From the NCBI GenBank assembly GCA_014549065.1, contig JACDOX010000003.1:12372462-12436461 (forward strand): a stretch of DNA of 64,000 nt. The letters are read 5' to 3'. This DNA is from Cardinalis cardinalis. Lineage: Eukaryota; Chordata; Aves; Passeriformes; Cardinalidae. Of the stretch, positions 37,703 to 57,105 are shown piece after piece; the first letter of the stretch is position 1, and the number at the start of each line of letters is the position of its first letter. A program made the position numbers and the translations under genes. Below the pieces are notes generated by a model. It was given only the letters and a program-made list of their open reading frames with translations, ran no database searches and was not told the DNA's origin.

Positions 37703-37964
37703 GGTCGCAACGGTGCCCTTAACGTTCGTCGTTTCTTCCAACGGCGATCGCCCCTCTCGGCCGCGGCCTGGGCGGGAGCCGGAGCCGGTGCCGCTCCGCG
37801 CGAGGGCCGGGCGGGGCGGCGGGTGGAGCCCGGCAGGGAAGTGAGCTCAGGCGCACCGGAAATCCCGCCCGTGCCGCGGCCCTGTGTTTGCGCTGCGGGC
37901 AGAGAAAGGAGCGGAGCGCCTGCAGCGGCCCAGCCGAGCCTGCCGCACGACACGGGGCCGAACC

Positions 37965-46927
<8,963 letters not shown>

Positions 46928-47725
46928 ATCCTTCTGATTTTCTTCCCCCTTAATCCTTTTTTATTTTTAAATAATAGTTCTTTTGTAATGTGGTGTTCAA
47001 CACTGAAACTGGCACCCCATCTCTGGGAGTTTACTTTCAAGCGTCTGGTATTTTGAATTCTCGTGCTCATTATACACTATTGTTTCTGTTTTCATTGTGC
47101 TGAACTTCTGTGATCCAGCTGCAACCTTGCTTCCCTCTTCCCTTCTGCCCTCCCCTTTAGGAATACATGTACTCACATGCATTTGTATGTTCACTGGGTT
47201 CGTGCATTTCAGGCACGAAGGCTGTAAGATCTGCCAGGTGGGCGAGTGTTCTTAATGACTTCCATATCTGCCCTGAAGTTTTGATGTGTGACTGTCTCAC
47301 TCCTGGACTATAACTTTCAGTGCGAGATGAAGTTTTTCAGAGAACTAAACTGTGGAGAAGTTGTGTAGCCATAACTCAGAGCTCTTTTGCTTAAATTATG
47401 CTGATGGCCCAATGNGGAAGATCGACGAGTTGGAAATGGAAAAGCTAGAACTGTTGTCATCTGTTCCTTGCTCCAGAGATGGCTTTGCTGAAGACATGAA
47501 ATTGAAAACCCTAATGATTTTTAAATATTACCAGAAGAGCCCAGAAGCATTTTAACCTCATATAGCAATTAGTACGCGCAGGTATCCATGCAGGAATGTT
47601 CACAGCAGCCANCTGGTGTTACTTTGACACGCTTGTTTGTACCTTTTGGCCTGGGACGTGGGTTTTGAATGGACATTGTCTGTACCAGCTTCATTTAAAA
47701 TAAACAAGAAAACCAATTTTATAAA
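46928..47725 (+). other. SUMO1: SUMO1 3' untranslated region
   Basis: About 800 bases follow the stop, ending shortly after the first well-placed AATAAA. A longer isoform could use the signal near 48025. Confidence 0.65.
47699..47704 (+). terminator. SUMO1: SUMO1 proximal polyadenylation signal
   Basis: Canonical AATAAA about 770 bases past the stop codon. Confidence 0.7.
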
Positions 47726-50700
47726 CAACTTGCATTTTCTTTTCAAATGATTGGAAATGAGCAAAACCATTAGAAGTTCTAATTAGGGTATGCTTTTCCT
47801 GTGTCTATAAGTTGAAGCCAGAAAAAAAATCGTGCTCTGTAAATATACCTCATAAAAAATTTTTTTTTCCTCCTTGCCCTCATAGAATACTTGATCTGCT
47901 TGTTTTTCAGGTGACTCTTAGAGACTACTAACTGTTTCTTTTCTTGGAAGAGACTATTCACATACAGTTACGTAAATCTTCACTTCGTGCACAGAATTTA
48001 AACTGAAAATGCAACTTGGAAGTAAATAAAGATGGCTTTTAATGTCTACATTTCATATGATATGGTACCATTAAATAATCTATGATTNATGACATGGAAG
48101 TGTCATGACAGTTCATTGGGCATCATTATCAGGGTCTGCATGTTCCAGCTACCTGCAGGTTATAAATGGTCAGTTTGAGAACTTGTTACTCAATATGAAA
48201 GCTGAGGTGGGAGGATAACAGGCAGAGTAATGTGAAGAGAAGATTTCACTGCTCTCCCTGCTTCATCTCTTTACAGGTGAATAGGACTTGTTTGGTAAAT
48301 CAAGTTCCATATAAATGCCAGCTTCAATTAAAAACGCATGCTGGCATACTTGGAAAAAATAGCATTTGCTGTAAAGCTAGAGTGCATTTTCTTTCATGCT
48401 TGTGGTTGTCCTGTTCCTGATTTAGTAATAATTTTGTATGCATAGTTGCACTAAGCAATTTTTTAAAGATTAAAATTTTTGTTTACAAAATGTCAGAATA
48501 TGGGGTTTTCTTAAAGTATTTTATGTAATTCAGTTCTTAAGGAAAGNGGGATTGCTATGATGATGTAGAACAACATGGCTTCTCTGCATTTACCTCCTAT
48601 TGCTTTTTTAAAATACTAAATACATTTGCTTCAGAATAAAACAGCCTTGTGACTATTACCAGATCATCTTTTAAATTAAAATTGGTATAATGCTCTTTTT
48701 TGTAGGCAAGTTCCTATTATCTCTCTTCTGCAAACTAGGAACTGAGGTGCAGCTACTGGGGTCACTGTGGAAGCTGAAAGCAGAGCTGAGAACTGAATCC
48801 ACATCCCTGGGGTTTGGTACTAGTACTGTAGTGGCTGCCCTGATATCTTTGCTTCTAGCTGTTCACTTTCCTCTTCCAAATCAGTTTTTATATGCTCATT
48901 TATATCAGCTTTCTAGCTGAAGCACTGCATTTGGTTCTCTTGAGACTGTGGAGGAGGGTTTTCTGCAANATGCAGCTTCAGTAAGATGAAGCTCAAGGCG
49001 AAGATTGCTTTTTGTTCTGTAACCTTGTCCTAAAATACATCTCTTAGTGAGTGGATGTGGAACCAGTGACAGACTGATTTGACCTCTTTCTCAGGCTGGT
49101 TGTGAAGCCTCAAAGAGCCTCAACAGAGCTACTGGTCTAAAGTCATGTCTTTGCTGATAGAACTTGATAGAACAATAATGAAGGGAAAACTCTCCCCTGC
49201 CTCANAGATTAATATTGAGAACTCTGTGCAAATTGAGAAGATACATGTTCTACAGATCCACTAGTGCCCTTTTTAAAGAAGTTAATTCTTTGGAATTACA
49301 GGTTGAAATCTGAATTTTAAAGTAAAACCAACCTGAGTTTTGAAGTCAAGAAGCTAGACTTGAATTTTGTTTTCTTCTTTCTTTTCTTTTTGAAAGACCT
49401 AGTCCTTTTCAAATAATTTCTTTTTAAAAACATGGTATAGAGTGGAAGTTTTAAAGCACTTACAGTTTTCAAGGCTGTAACTGGGAATAAGGTTGGATTT
49501 CATATGTTGAAGAAAACCAGAAAATCTTTCCTCTTGCAATTTTTGTCTTTGCTTACTTGTATATTAGAAAAAGGTTGGTTTTAACTGCTTTAAAAAAGTG
49601 TTGGGAGAATAAAACCCCATCTTCACTGNGTCAGTTAATGGAACAGAAGGTGGAAGCTAATACTTTATTTTGAATTGTGACAATATATTTAGTTTTCACT
49701 ATGGTGATGTATAAAAGCTTTATTGAAAGGCACTTTACAAACCCATCAGTCTTAACAGCTTTTCTCAAAGCTGCTGTGCCTAGAGGATTTTTGTGTATTC
49801 TCTTAAGTATAAACATGTCTGCATGATCACCAGTTTGATAAAATTAGGATGTTTTTAAGTTAAATGCATAAATGTTGGCAGAATTTAGACTTCAGTTAAT
49901 GTTAGATAATGCTAAGACATAAATTCTGCCATAAATTTTGACTAGCCATGTATTGTTTTAGAAATACTACAGTTGTTTACTCTAGTTTTTAGCTTTTCCT
50001 AATTTAAATGGAAATTATTTAAGAATACAGTATTAGAATATTTGTGTTGACCTGTGCTTTGCATCTTCTGTGTGCACGCTTGAATTATTGCAGTTCAGGT
50101 AAATTTTCTTAAATGAGAAAATCAACCTCTGAAGCACTCTACAGAGACCAGTAGGACTTGTGCTGGGTGTTTAGACTGGTTTTGGTTTGCTCTTAGAACC
50201 AGTACTTAATGCAAATCTAATCAAGTTCAGCTCCAATTTNGAGACTGCAAAAGACAATAACCTGGTTAATAAGGAAGATAAGAACTTACCTTGCTACCGT
50301 TTCTCTGTAGTCTTTTTATTGCTGAATCTGAAATCTAGCTGTTTCTTACAGTTTATTGCAACTTACTGTTTTGGAGAATTCCTCCTGAAGTCAGCACTGA
50401 GGTCTTCACACCTGTTTGTAACCTGGTGATTTCATTGTTTTGTCTCTTAACACAAAATGGACCAAAGAATCTATTTGGCACCTCAGGTCTGTCTGGATTC
50501 ATTTCTACTGGCTGATGAAACATGAATGCGTTTACTTCCTGTTGTTGGGATGTCAACCCAGACCAGTGCTGCAGTCTAGGAAAATATGTGAGTGAGTAGC
50601 ACCTGTGCCAAAAGGTTTCTCTTGAGCCAGACTGGATCCTTGAATTTGAGTGCAGCTGAAAGAACTCACTGCAGTGACCCATTCCTAGCACCNGGCATTT

Positions 50701-51699
50701 ACTTTTTTATACTTGCTTCAGGCCTAGCTTTTCAAACAGGTGAATGTGAGAAAACACTCATGGATGAAGGACATGTGGAGTGTGTTCCTGTCTGGTAGCT
50801 TCCATNAGTCATGTTCCTTGGACTGCTGAGGTGGTTCCAGATTTGTTCTTTGCCTCCAAACAGTGTTAATAAAGGGGATGCAAGACAGAATTCCTTCGGG
50901 GGTTAGAAAGCCAATGCATTGACTTGACATGGACACACTTGGTGAGCTCATTGCTGGTGCACTGGCACTTCCTTTGATTCTGCTGCAGTGTACGTGGTGC
51001 CTTCTGTAGCACTGAGGCTGGGCACCTGGGCTTCCCCTGGGAGTTGTCTTAGAGCAAGATTGGGAATAGGCCGTGGAAGAGCATGTTGGCTTGTGCTGAT
51101 ACCTCCTTGTGGGGCAGCTTGTCCTCCTGTCACAGCAGTAAGAGTAGAGCAAGTGGTAGGTGCCAATTGCTGCTCAGCTGTAGTTCTTGCTTGGCCTCTT
51201 GTCCCTTGCAGTGCTTTGTGGCTCACAAATTGGCCTAGAAGGCCTGTTACACAATTTGCAGCGTTTTAATGTGTACTATACAGCCTCCCAGCTCCTGCGT
51301 CCTGAGGTGCTGCAGGAAGTTGTGGAAGCTCTGGAGACTGCTCTGATGGATTGTGTAAAGGTCACCATAACTTCAGGTGTTCAGGGAAATGCAGTTCGGT
51401 TTCTTTCTGTAATATGTTATAAACACTGGAATAATTAGAGAAGACAGATGGATGTCAATTGCTGGTGCAATTTGGAGAAATACTGAAAAACTGGTTAAAT
51501 GGTAAAAGAGCATTTTGTCTTGGGGCTGGAACTGATGGCAGTTTAACTCCTGAGGTACCAGTGGTGCTCTCCAGTGTTAACTACACTGATGGAACTCCTA
51601 CTACACANGTATTTTTGCATAGGCTGGCACTAGGTGTAAAGATGAGTTGATGTAACTGAGGAAAAAAATAACTTCACTCTTTGCTTAATAGCTACATAC
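47726..51699. other. Intergenic region after SUMO1
   Basis: No supportable gene. The segment 50,700-51,440 is richer in GC and has overlapping open frames of 80-140 codons on both strands (for example 50948-51226 minus). I could not assign any of them. They might be 3' remnants of the coiled-coil gene to the right. Confidence 0.5.
48025..48030 (+). terminator. SUMO1: Possible distal SUMO1 polyadenylation signal
   Basis: A second AATAAA lies about 320 bases past the first. SUMO1 is known to use more than one poly(A) site in mammals. Use here is inferred. Confidence 0.35.
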
Positions 51700-51907
51700 C
51701 TGATTAAATTTAAAAGCTATGCTTGTGTTTGGCTTCCTCTAGAGGTAGTCTAGCATCTTCCTCTTTCTTCATTTGNTCCTCAGCCTTATATGTTGCAATT
51801 TCTCAGTTTTTTCCTTTGAATTCCAGGTCTTCTATTGCCATGTCAACCAGCTGCTGGCAGTCTTCCTCTAACCACATTGCCCCTTCTTTTTGTCTGCATT
51901 TTTGTCC
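51700..51907 (-). pseudogene. Coiled-coil exon remnant, possibly KIAA2012-like
   Basis: The segment is bounded by acceptor tctaaaag|GG and donor AATCAG|gtatgt. One frame reads charged, heptad-like sequence (including WLEEDCQQLVDMAIEDLEF and QMKKEEDARLPLEEAK). It is broken by TGA at 51803-51805; TAA at 51710-51712 comes near the end and could be a true terminator. By human gene order the neighbour of the SUMO1 3' end is KIAA2012, a coiled-coil protein transcribed toward SUMO1, which fits the strand here. The assignment is by position and composition, not by alignment. Confidence 0.45.
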
Positions 51908-52420
51908 CTTTTAGAAACATCACCAACAACTATTGGTTGTTTACATACTTTCTATTTNGGAAATAGCTTTATCAGTTACAGANTAAAAAAATACTGTTAC
52001 AATACTGACATTACAACCATTTAATACTGTCTCACTTGAGTTTTTCTTAAATTGTAATTGGATTTTTNTTCAAGCCTTTCTCTTTTGTTAGAATCTTTTT
52101 TTAACTGTAGATGCTGGGAGTTGGGCTTCCAGAGAGAAAACAAATGATCGGATGTAGCATGGATGTTGTAATTGCCAGGAATCTTGCACACTGCAGCGTN
52201 GATATGCTGTGGAATTTCTCTTTTTTCAAGCTGCAGGGACTGTGGCATGGAGGACTATTGTTACCATATCTATTTAACAGAGAAGCAGCTTAGGTACTGC
52301 AAGTTTGGGATGTGGTGTCACAGGAATTTCAGGCAGATNCACAGGCTAAGTCTTTACCAGAAATCATCCATCCTGATGAACTATCTACTGCTAAAGTAAG
52401 CATTAGTCTTTCTAGAGACC

Positions 52421-52592
52421 ATCTGCTGCTCCCTGTTCCTCTAGCTGTTGCTTCTTCTGGAACTGCAGAAGCTTCCTGTGGTAATCCTGCTGCTGCCAAA
52501 TATGTTCTTGTGCTGTTTTCTCTAATTGTGACTTCTTTGCTGCCACCTCCTCCTCGTGGCACCTCTACTCCTCTAGTTTCTGTTTCTGTAAA
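52421..52592 (-). pseudogene. Coiled-coil exon remnant, possibly KIAA2012-like
   Basis: It begins after a good acceptor (atgttttag). The frame opens LQKQKLEE, hits TAG at 52565-52567, then runs on as HEEEVAAKKSQLEKTAQEHI and QFQKKQQLEEQGAADG. The Gln/Glu/Lys/Leu heptad pattern on both sides of the stop indicates an exon that has taken a nonsense change. The right-hand boundary (gtctct) is a weak donor, so that end is uncertain. Confidence 0.45.
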
Positions 52593-53439
52593 CTAAAACA
52601 TAAATGATTATTAATTGCTATAGCAACCTTGGGTTTGCTGAGCATTCTTGCCAGAAGAGCAGATCCTAGCCAGAGGAGCTCAGCAGATTGCCAAAGTGAA
52701 GGGGAGAGAACTGAGAATAAAGGAAAAATAGGTGCTGATTAGTGTTGTGTAGTATATATCTGGTTGGTTCAGAAATGTAAAAAAAAAAAATACTGTCTAC
52801 TTTCCTTGACACTATTTGTAAAGGGACAAAAAACCTGTGTTGCATTTTTCACATGTGCTTTTGAGAAGAATATAAGGAATAAAGGATATGGGTATGTGGC
52901 TTACATGGAACAAAGATTTGGAGAAAAGGGATGGAGGAGTATATGGGAAGAGTTAGGAAAGTTCAGTAAGTAAGAGCTGGAAAAAAAAAAAACTGGAATG
53001 CATCTTAGTGTAACAAGGACACAAACCCAGAACAAGAACCCGGACTATGCAACAAATGAGGCAATGGAAGCCTTGGCTGACATTTAAATGTAAACAGAAT
53101 GACAGTAAAATGGGCTATTTTTGCAGGAGGNTTCACACTAAGAGTAGGGAGCATCAAAGAAAATCAAGGAGGTTTATGAAGCAAAGGAATATTCTTATTT
53201 TGGGAATGGGAAGCTAAGAAAAATAAAACAAAAGGTCTTCCACCTCACTGAGTGTGGTTCAAGGTATTTTCCAGTCATCTTGGTGTTCTCAGTCCAGCAG
53301 TTTGACTTGAATGCCTACTTGCTTTGCCTGGAATAAAGGCAAATTAAAAAATTTTGGCACTAATTAAAAAAAATATATATTAAAGTTTTTAAGCCTTTCT
53401 TTTCAGACATGTGGTTAAAACATGCTGCTTCTCCTGCTG

Positions 53440-53610
53440 GGGTTCTCGGGGATGCCTGTTTCGCCGGGAATGCGCTGCAGTGCCTTCAGGCGTTTCCAGG
53501 GAGGCTGCAGCTCCTCGAGACCACCCGAGGAGGTCGCTGTTGTTCCCGGGAAATTCCGTTCCAATGGCCAATTACCAGAGGGACGCGAAGGGTGAGAGGG
53601 TGTCAAATGC
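53440..53610. promoter_or_regulatory. Isolated CpG-rich patch with kB-like and CCAAT motifs
   Basis: About a dozen CpGs fall in 170 bases of otherwise CpG-poor DNA. GGGAAATTCC (53548-53557) matches the kB consensus, followed by CCAAT at 53561-53565 and 53568-53572 on the plus strand. A donor-like AAGG|gtgaga follows at about 53590. This looks like a small promoter or enhancer. No transcript can be assigned. Confidence 0.35.
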
Positions 53611-54399
53611 GCTGTTTGTGTAAGCAGAACATTTCAAAAGGTGATTAGAAATGTGTTAATTATACTGCACCAGAGCTTGTTTCCGATACTGATCAGTTTC
53701 CCAGAGCTTTGCCTCAAGTATTTTTTGGGTTTGGTTTTGGATTTTTTCCTAAAGCTATGTCAGCAGAGGTAAAGAACAAAAGTGCTCTTAATGCCTTTTT
53801 TAATTTTTTTTTGAAGTAGAATATACTTATATCATTAAGGAATAATCTACATTGCTACAAGATCTTTATAACCATATCCTGAGGTTTTTGTCAGGCAAAA
53901 TGCTCAGTAGTGGGTTTAGTGTTGTATGGAAAGTGTGAAATATCATCTTCACAAATTCACTGTAAGCTAGGTGAAAACCTAAATTTGTTTAATGCCTTTG
54001 ATTCACCGTTGATNCTGATTTTTTTCATTATCAACAAAGACTTTGAAAAGTCAGAATTCAGAGTAATGACAAATGGATTAAAATATTTTTTAAAAGTTAA
54101 TTCAGAAGACATACATGCAATACTAAACTTAAGAAAAATCTAATATGCTGGTAAAAGATGGAACTTTATCTATGCATGTGTTTGAGAGTTTGGAATTTGC
54201 CCGGGAGTGCTGAAGTAGTTGTTAGTCTTCTGTAATGTTAGAAGATGCTTTGTTGTTATCTATGTTTTTTTCATGCTGAGACATTCTTAGGTGTAGATAC
54301 ACGTTCCTGGCTTGCAAACGAAAAGCAAAGACAACAGTAGTTCTGTCGTCACTTCATTCAAATGTTCCCTTCTCAATGAGAACGTTATCCTCANTAACC

Positions 54400-54586
54400 A
54401 CATGTCCTCCGTGCTCCTCTGTTGTTCCTTTTCCAGATCTACATTCACTTTTTCCATTTGTTCCTACTGCTTCTTTTCCATTTATGTTCTTGTTCCTTCC
54501 TCCTCTTCACTTCTGGTATTGCCTTTCTGTCTATTTTGTTNTCTTTTCTGTGCATATTTCTCTTCTTGGCATTTTTCAGGAATAAT
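54400..54586 (-). pseudogene. Coiled-coil exon remnant, possibly KIAA2012-like
   Basis: The acceptor ttgttcag precedes one frame reading IIPEKCQEEKYAQKR and, after TAA at 54482-54484 and TAG at 54464-54466, EQMEKVNVDLEKEQQRSTED. The charged coiled-coil character continues across both stops in the same frame. The donor end is not clear. Confidence 0.45.
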
Positions 54587-55770
54587 CTGAACAAGAATGT
54601 TAATAACAGATAAATAATCATTTACAGAATATAATTAATAATACACTTAAAGTTAAAAGATTTAAAATTTCCGAAAGATACATGCTTTATGTACCTATTA
54701 AAGTTGTTTGCACTTCTGTGGGAGTTTTCCAGTCACTGTGACCAATGGTGCCTGTTTTCTCTATATGGTCAATGTTTTATACTTTTTTTTTTCTTCCAGT
54801 CAATACTTGCCTGTGTGATACCTGATAACTCTTATGCTAATTTGCTAGTATTTATTGCCCCAAAATGTTGTTACTTAAGCTGTATTCTTGAACCTCTGCA
54901 TACTTTATATTTCTCCCTGTATTTTTTTTTTCATGTTTTTGAAGTTGTAGCAAGGGAGGGGGCAGGTACAGGGGTTTCCTCCAGCCCCAGAAAAGAGGAC
55001 ACTGGGGAAACAGGTAAGGTCTAAAAAAGGATAAAACTGTTAGCTGAATGGTCAGCTAGAGGATCGCTATGGTGAAATGGGAATGCTATTGACAGCCAGT
55101 ATTTCTGCAGTTCTAAACTAGGGCTGAGGAAAACTTTTCCAGGAGATTCAGAGATTTAAGATGCATACCTGAACAGCCACTTTGCTGTGTGGTGTCTCTT
55201 TTAAAAAAAGGCATNGGGGAGTGCTTCTGGGCTCCAGGTTTTTTGTGAGACTGATCTTGGATATTTACAGTCCTCGAATTGCAGGTTTTGGGGGTCTGGA
55301 CTCGGTCGGCTGAGGGCTCTGCATGCTCCCAGGCTCCCTCCCACAGCTCTTCCCAGCACCTCTGCCTTGGCCAGTTGGCAGGGGAGCATGAAATTGGGGC
55401 AGGGGAGCAAACAACCATGGATACCTGGTGTGAGGGAAATGCCATACCTGCCTATGTGAGTGGTGCTGAAGTACATAAAAAACAACACAAATCCTCTTGC
55501 TAGTGAGGGTAAAGGAGAGTTGGAGTTACCTGAGCTTGGCTACACCTGTGCTTAGAGTGAAAAATGAGCTGGGACAGCTGGGGTACTCTTTCTGGCATGG
55601 GGCAGCCCTAGGGGCAGATGTTTTGTGAAGCAATGCCGGCTGTGAGGCTGTGGGATCAACTGAGAGAGGGAGCTGGGGATGGGGGCCCTCAGTGCCCTGC
55701 CCTGGGACAGAGGCCCTGCTCTGCTGCCCCTCTGAGGGGTAGCCTCGAGGGGTGGGGATGTGCTGAGGGA
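54587..55770. other. Gene-free stretch left of the minisatellite
   Basis: No supportable gene. Pyrimidine-rich runs (54790, 54920) and an open frame at 55279-55503 are visible but unassigned. Confidence 0.5.
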
Positions 55771-56701
55771 GCTGGGACAGCACNTGTGGGGAGAGGGAGC
55801 CCGGCTGTCCCTCNGTGNGGCTGGGACAGCACCTGTGGGGAGAGGGAGCCCGGCTGTCCCTCGNTGNNGCTGGGACAGCACCTGTGAGGGGAGCCCGGCT
55901 GTCCCTCGGTGCGGCTCGGACAGCACCTGTGAGGGGAGCCCGGCTGTACCTCAGTGCAGCTGGGACAGCACCTGTGAGGGGAGCCCGGCTGTNNNNNNNN
56001 NNNNNNNNNNNNNNNNNNNNNNNNNNNNNNNNNNNNNNNNNNNNNNNNNNNNNNNNNNNNNNNNNNNNNNNNNNNNNNNNNNNNNNNNNNNNNNNNNNNN
56101 NNNNNNNNNNNNNNNNNNNNNNNNNNNNNNNNNNNNNNNNNNNNNNNNNNNNNNNNNNNNNNNNNNNNNNNNNNNNNNNNNNNNNNNNNNNNNNNNNNNN
56201 NNNNNNNNNNNNNNNNNNNNNNNNNNNNNNNNNNNNNNNNNNNNNNNNNNNNNNNNNNNNNNNNNNNNNNNNNNNNNNNNNNNNNNNNNNNNNNNNNNNN
56301 NNNNNNNNNNNNNNNNNNNNNNNNNNNNNNNNNNNNNNNNNNNNNNNNNNNNNNNNNNNNNNNNNNNNNNNNNNNNNNNNNNNNNNNNNNNNNNNNNNNN
56401 NNNNNNNNNNNNNNNNNNNNNNNNNNNNNNNNNNNNNNNNNNNNNNNNNNNNNNNNNNNNNNNNNNNNNNNNNNNNNNNNNNNNNNNNNNNNNNNNNNNN
56501 NNNNNNNNNNNNNNNNNNNNNNNNNNNNNNNNNNNNNNNNNNNNNNNNNNNNNNNNNNNNNNNNNNNNNNNNNNNNNNNNNNNNNNNNNNNNNNNNNNNN
56601 NNNNNNNNNNNNNNNNNNNNNNNNNNNNNNNNCCCGGCTGTCCCTCGGTGTGGGTGGGACAGCACCTGTGGGGAGAGGGAGCCTGGCTGTCCCTCCATGG
56701 T
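55771..56701. repeat. 45/49-bp GC-rich minisatellite spanning an assembly gap
   Basis: Head-to-tail units begin gctgggacagcacctgtg. Two 49-base units (with ggggagaggg) start at 55771 and 55820. Three 45-base-type units (with gaggggag) start at 55869, 55914 and 55959, the last running into the gap. One further 49-base-type unit follows the gap at 56653-56701. If the gap length is right, about 20 units are present. Long open frames across it come from the Ns and from the 45-base unit being a multiple of three. Confidence 0.92.
55993..56632. other. Assembly gap (640 N)
   Basis: A run of 640 unknown bases inside the minisatellite. The true array length is unknown. Confidence 0.99.
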
Positions 56702-56714
56702 GGGCACAGGTGCC

Positions 56715-56801
56715 CTGAGGAGGCAGCAGCCATTTTGCGCGGTGGATGATGGCGGCAGAGTTGCCGGGCTGCAGTGGCCACAGCCAGGAAGGACACACTG
56801 G
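56715..56801 (+). promoter_or_regulatory. Promoter-like segment with candidate first exon
   Basis: Right of the minisatellite is gcagccattttgcgcggtgg, then atgatggcggcag, which contains a YY1-type ATGGCGGC core. An ATG at 56749 opens a frame MAAELPGCSGHSQEGHTG that ends at a strong donor (CTGG|gtaagt at 56802). This arrangement is typical of a TATA-less vertebrate first exon. I do not recognise the product. It could equally be a non-coding RNA. Confidence 0.35.
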
Positions 56802-57018
56802 GTAAGTTTTTGTACTCTTTTTTTATCCTAATTTCATGGGAGTTTCTTCAGCACATGTCCCTGCTAGCACCTGCAAGCACCATTTCTCATCTCCACGGCC
56901 CCTCTGCTCCTGCCTGCTGCGGTGTGGGAGGGGCTGGGTGGGGCGGCTCTTGGAGGCAAGATGGCCTGAGCCAGGGCAAACTGGGATGCTGTAGATACTG
57001 TGGTGATTGTTCCTTCAG

Positions 57019-57105
57019 GGAACAAACATTTCAGTCTAAAGGTAAATCTGGTCTTTCTGTCAATATTTTTATATTTATGACATTATTTTTTTTTGTAGTG
57101 CAGGT
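57019..57105 (+). other. Candidate second exon of the same unit
   Basis: The acceptor ttgttccttcag is followed by GGAACAAACATT. Possible donors are AAAG|gtaaat (57042) and the stronger GCAG|gtaagt (57106). The phase matches the candidate first exon and the frame stays open to 57105. The predicted residues look hydrophobic and random, so coding is doubtful although the splice signals are good. Confidence 0.25.

Noticed and set aside
55526..56831. Long open frames of 280-390 codons around the minisatellite
   Set aside because: They exist only because 640 unknown bases are read as open codons and the 45-base unit is a multiple of three.
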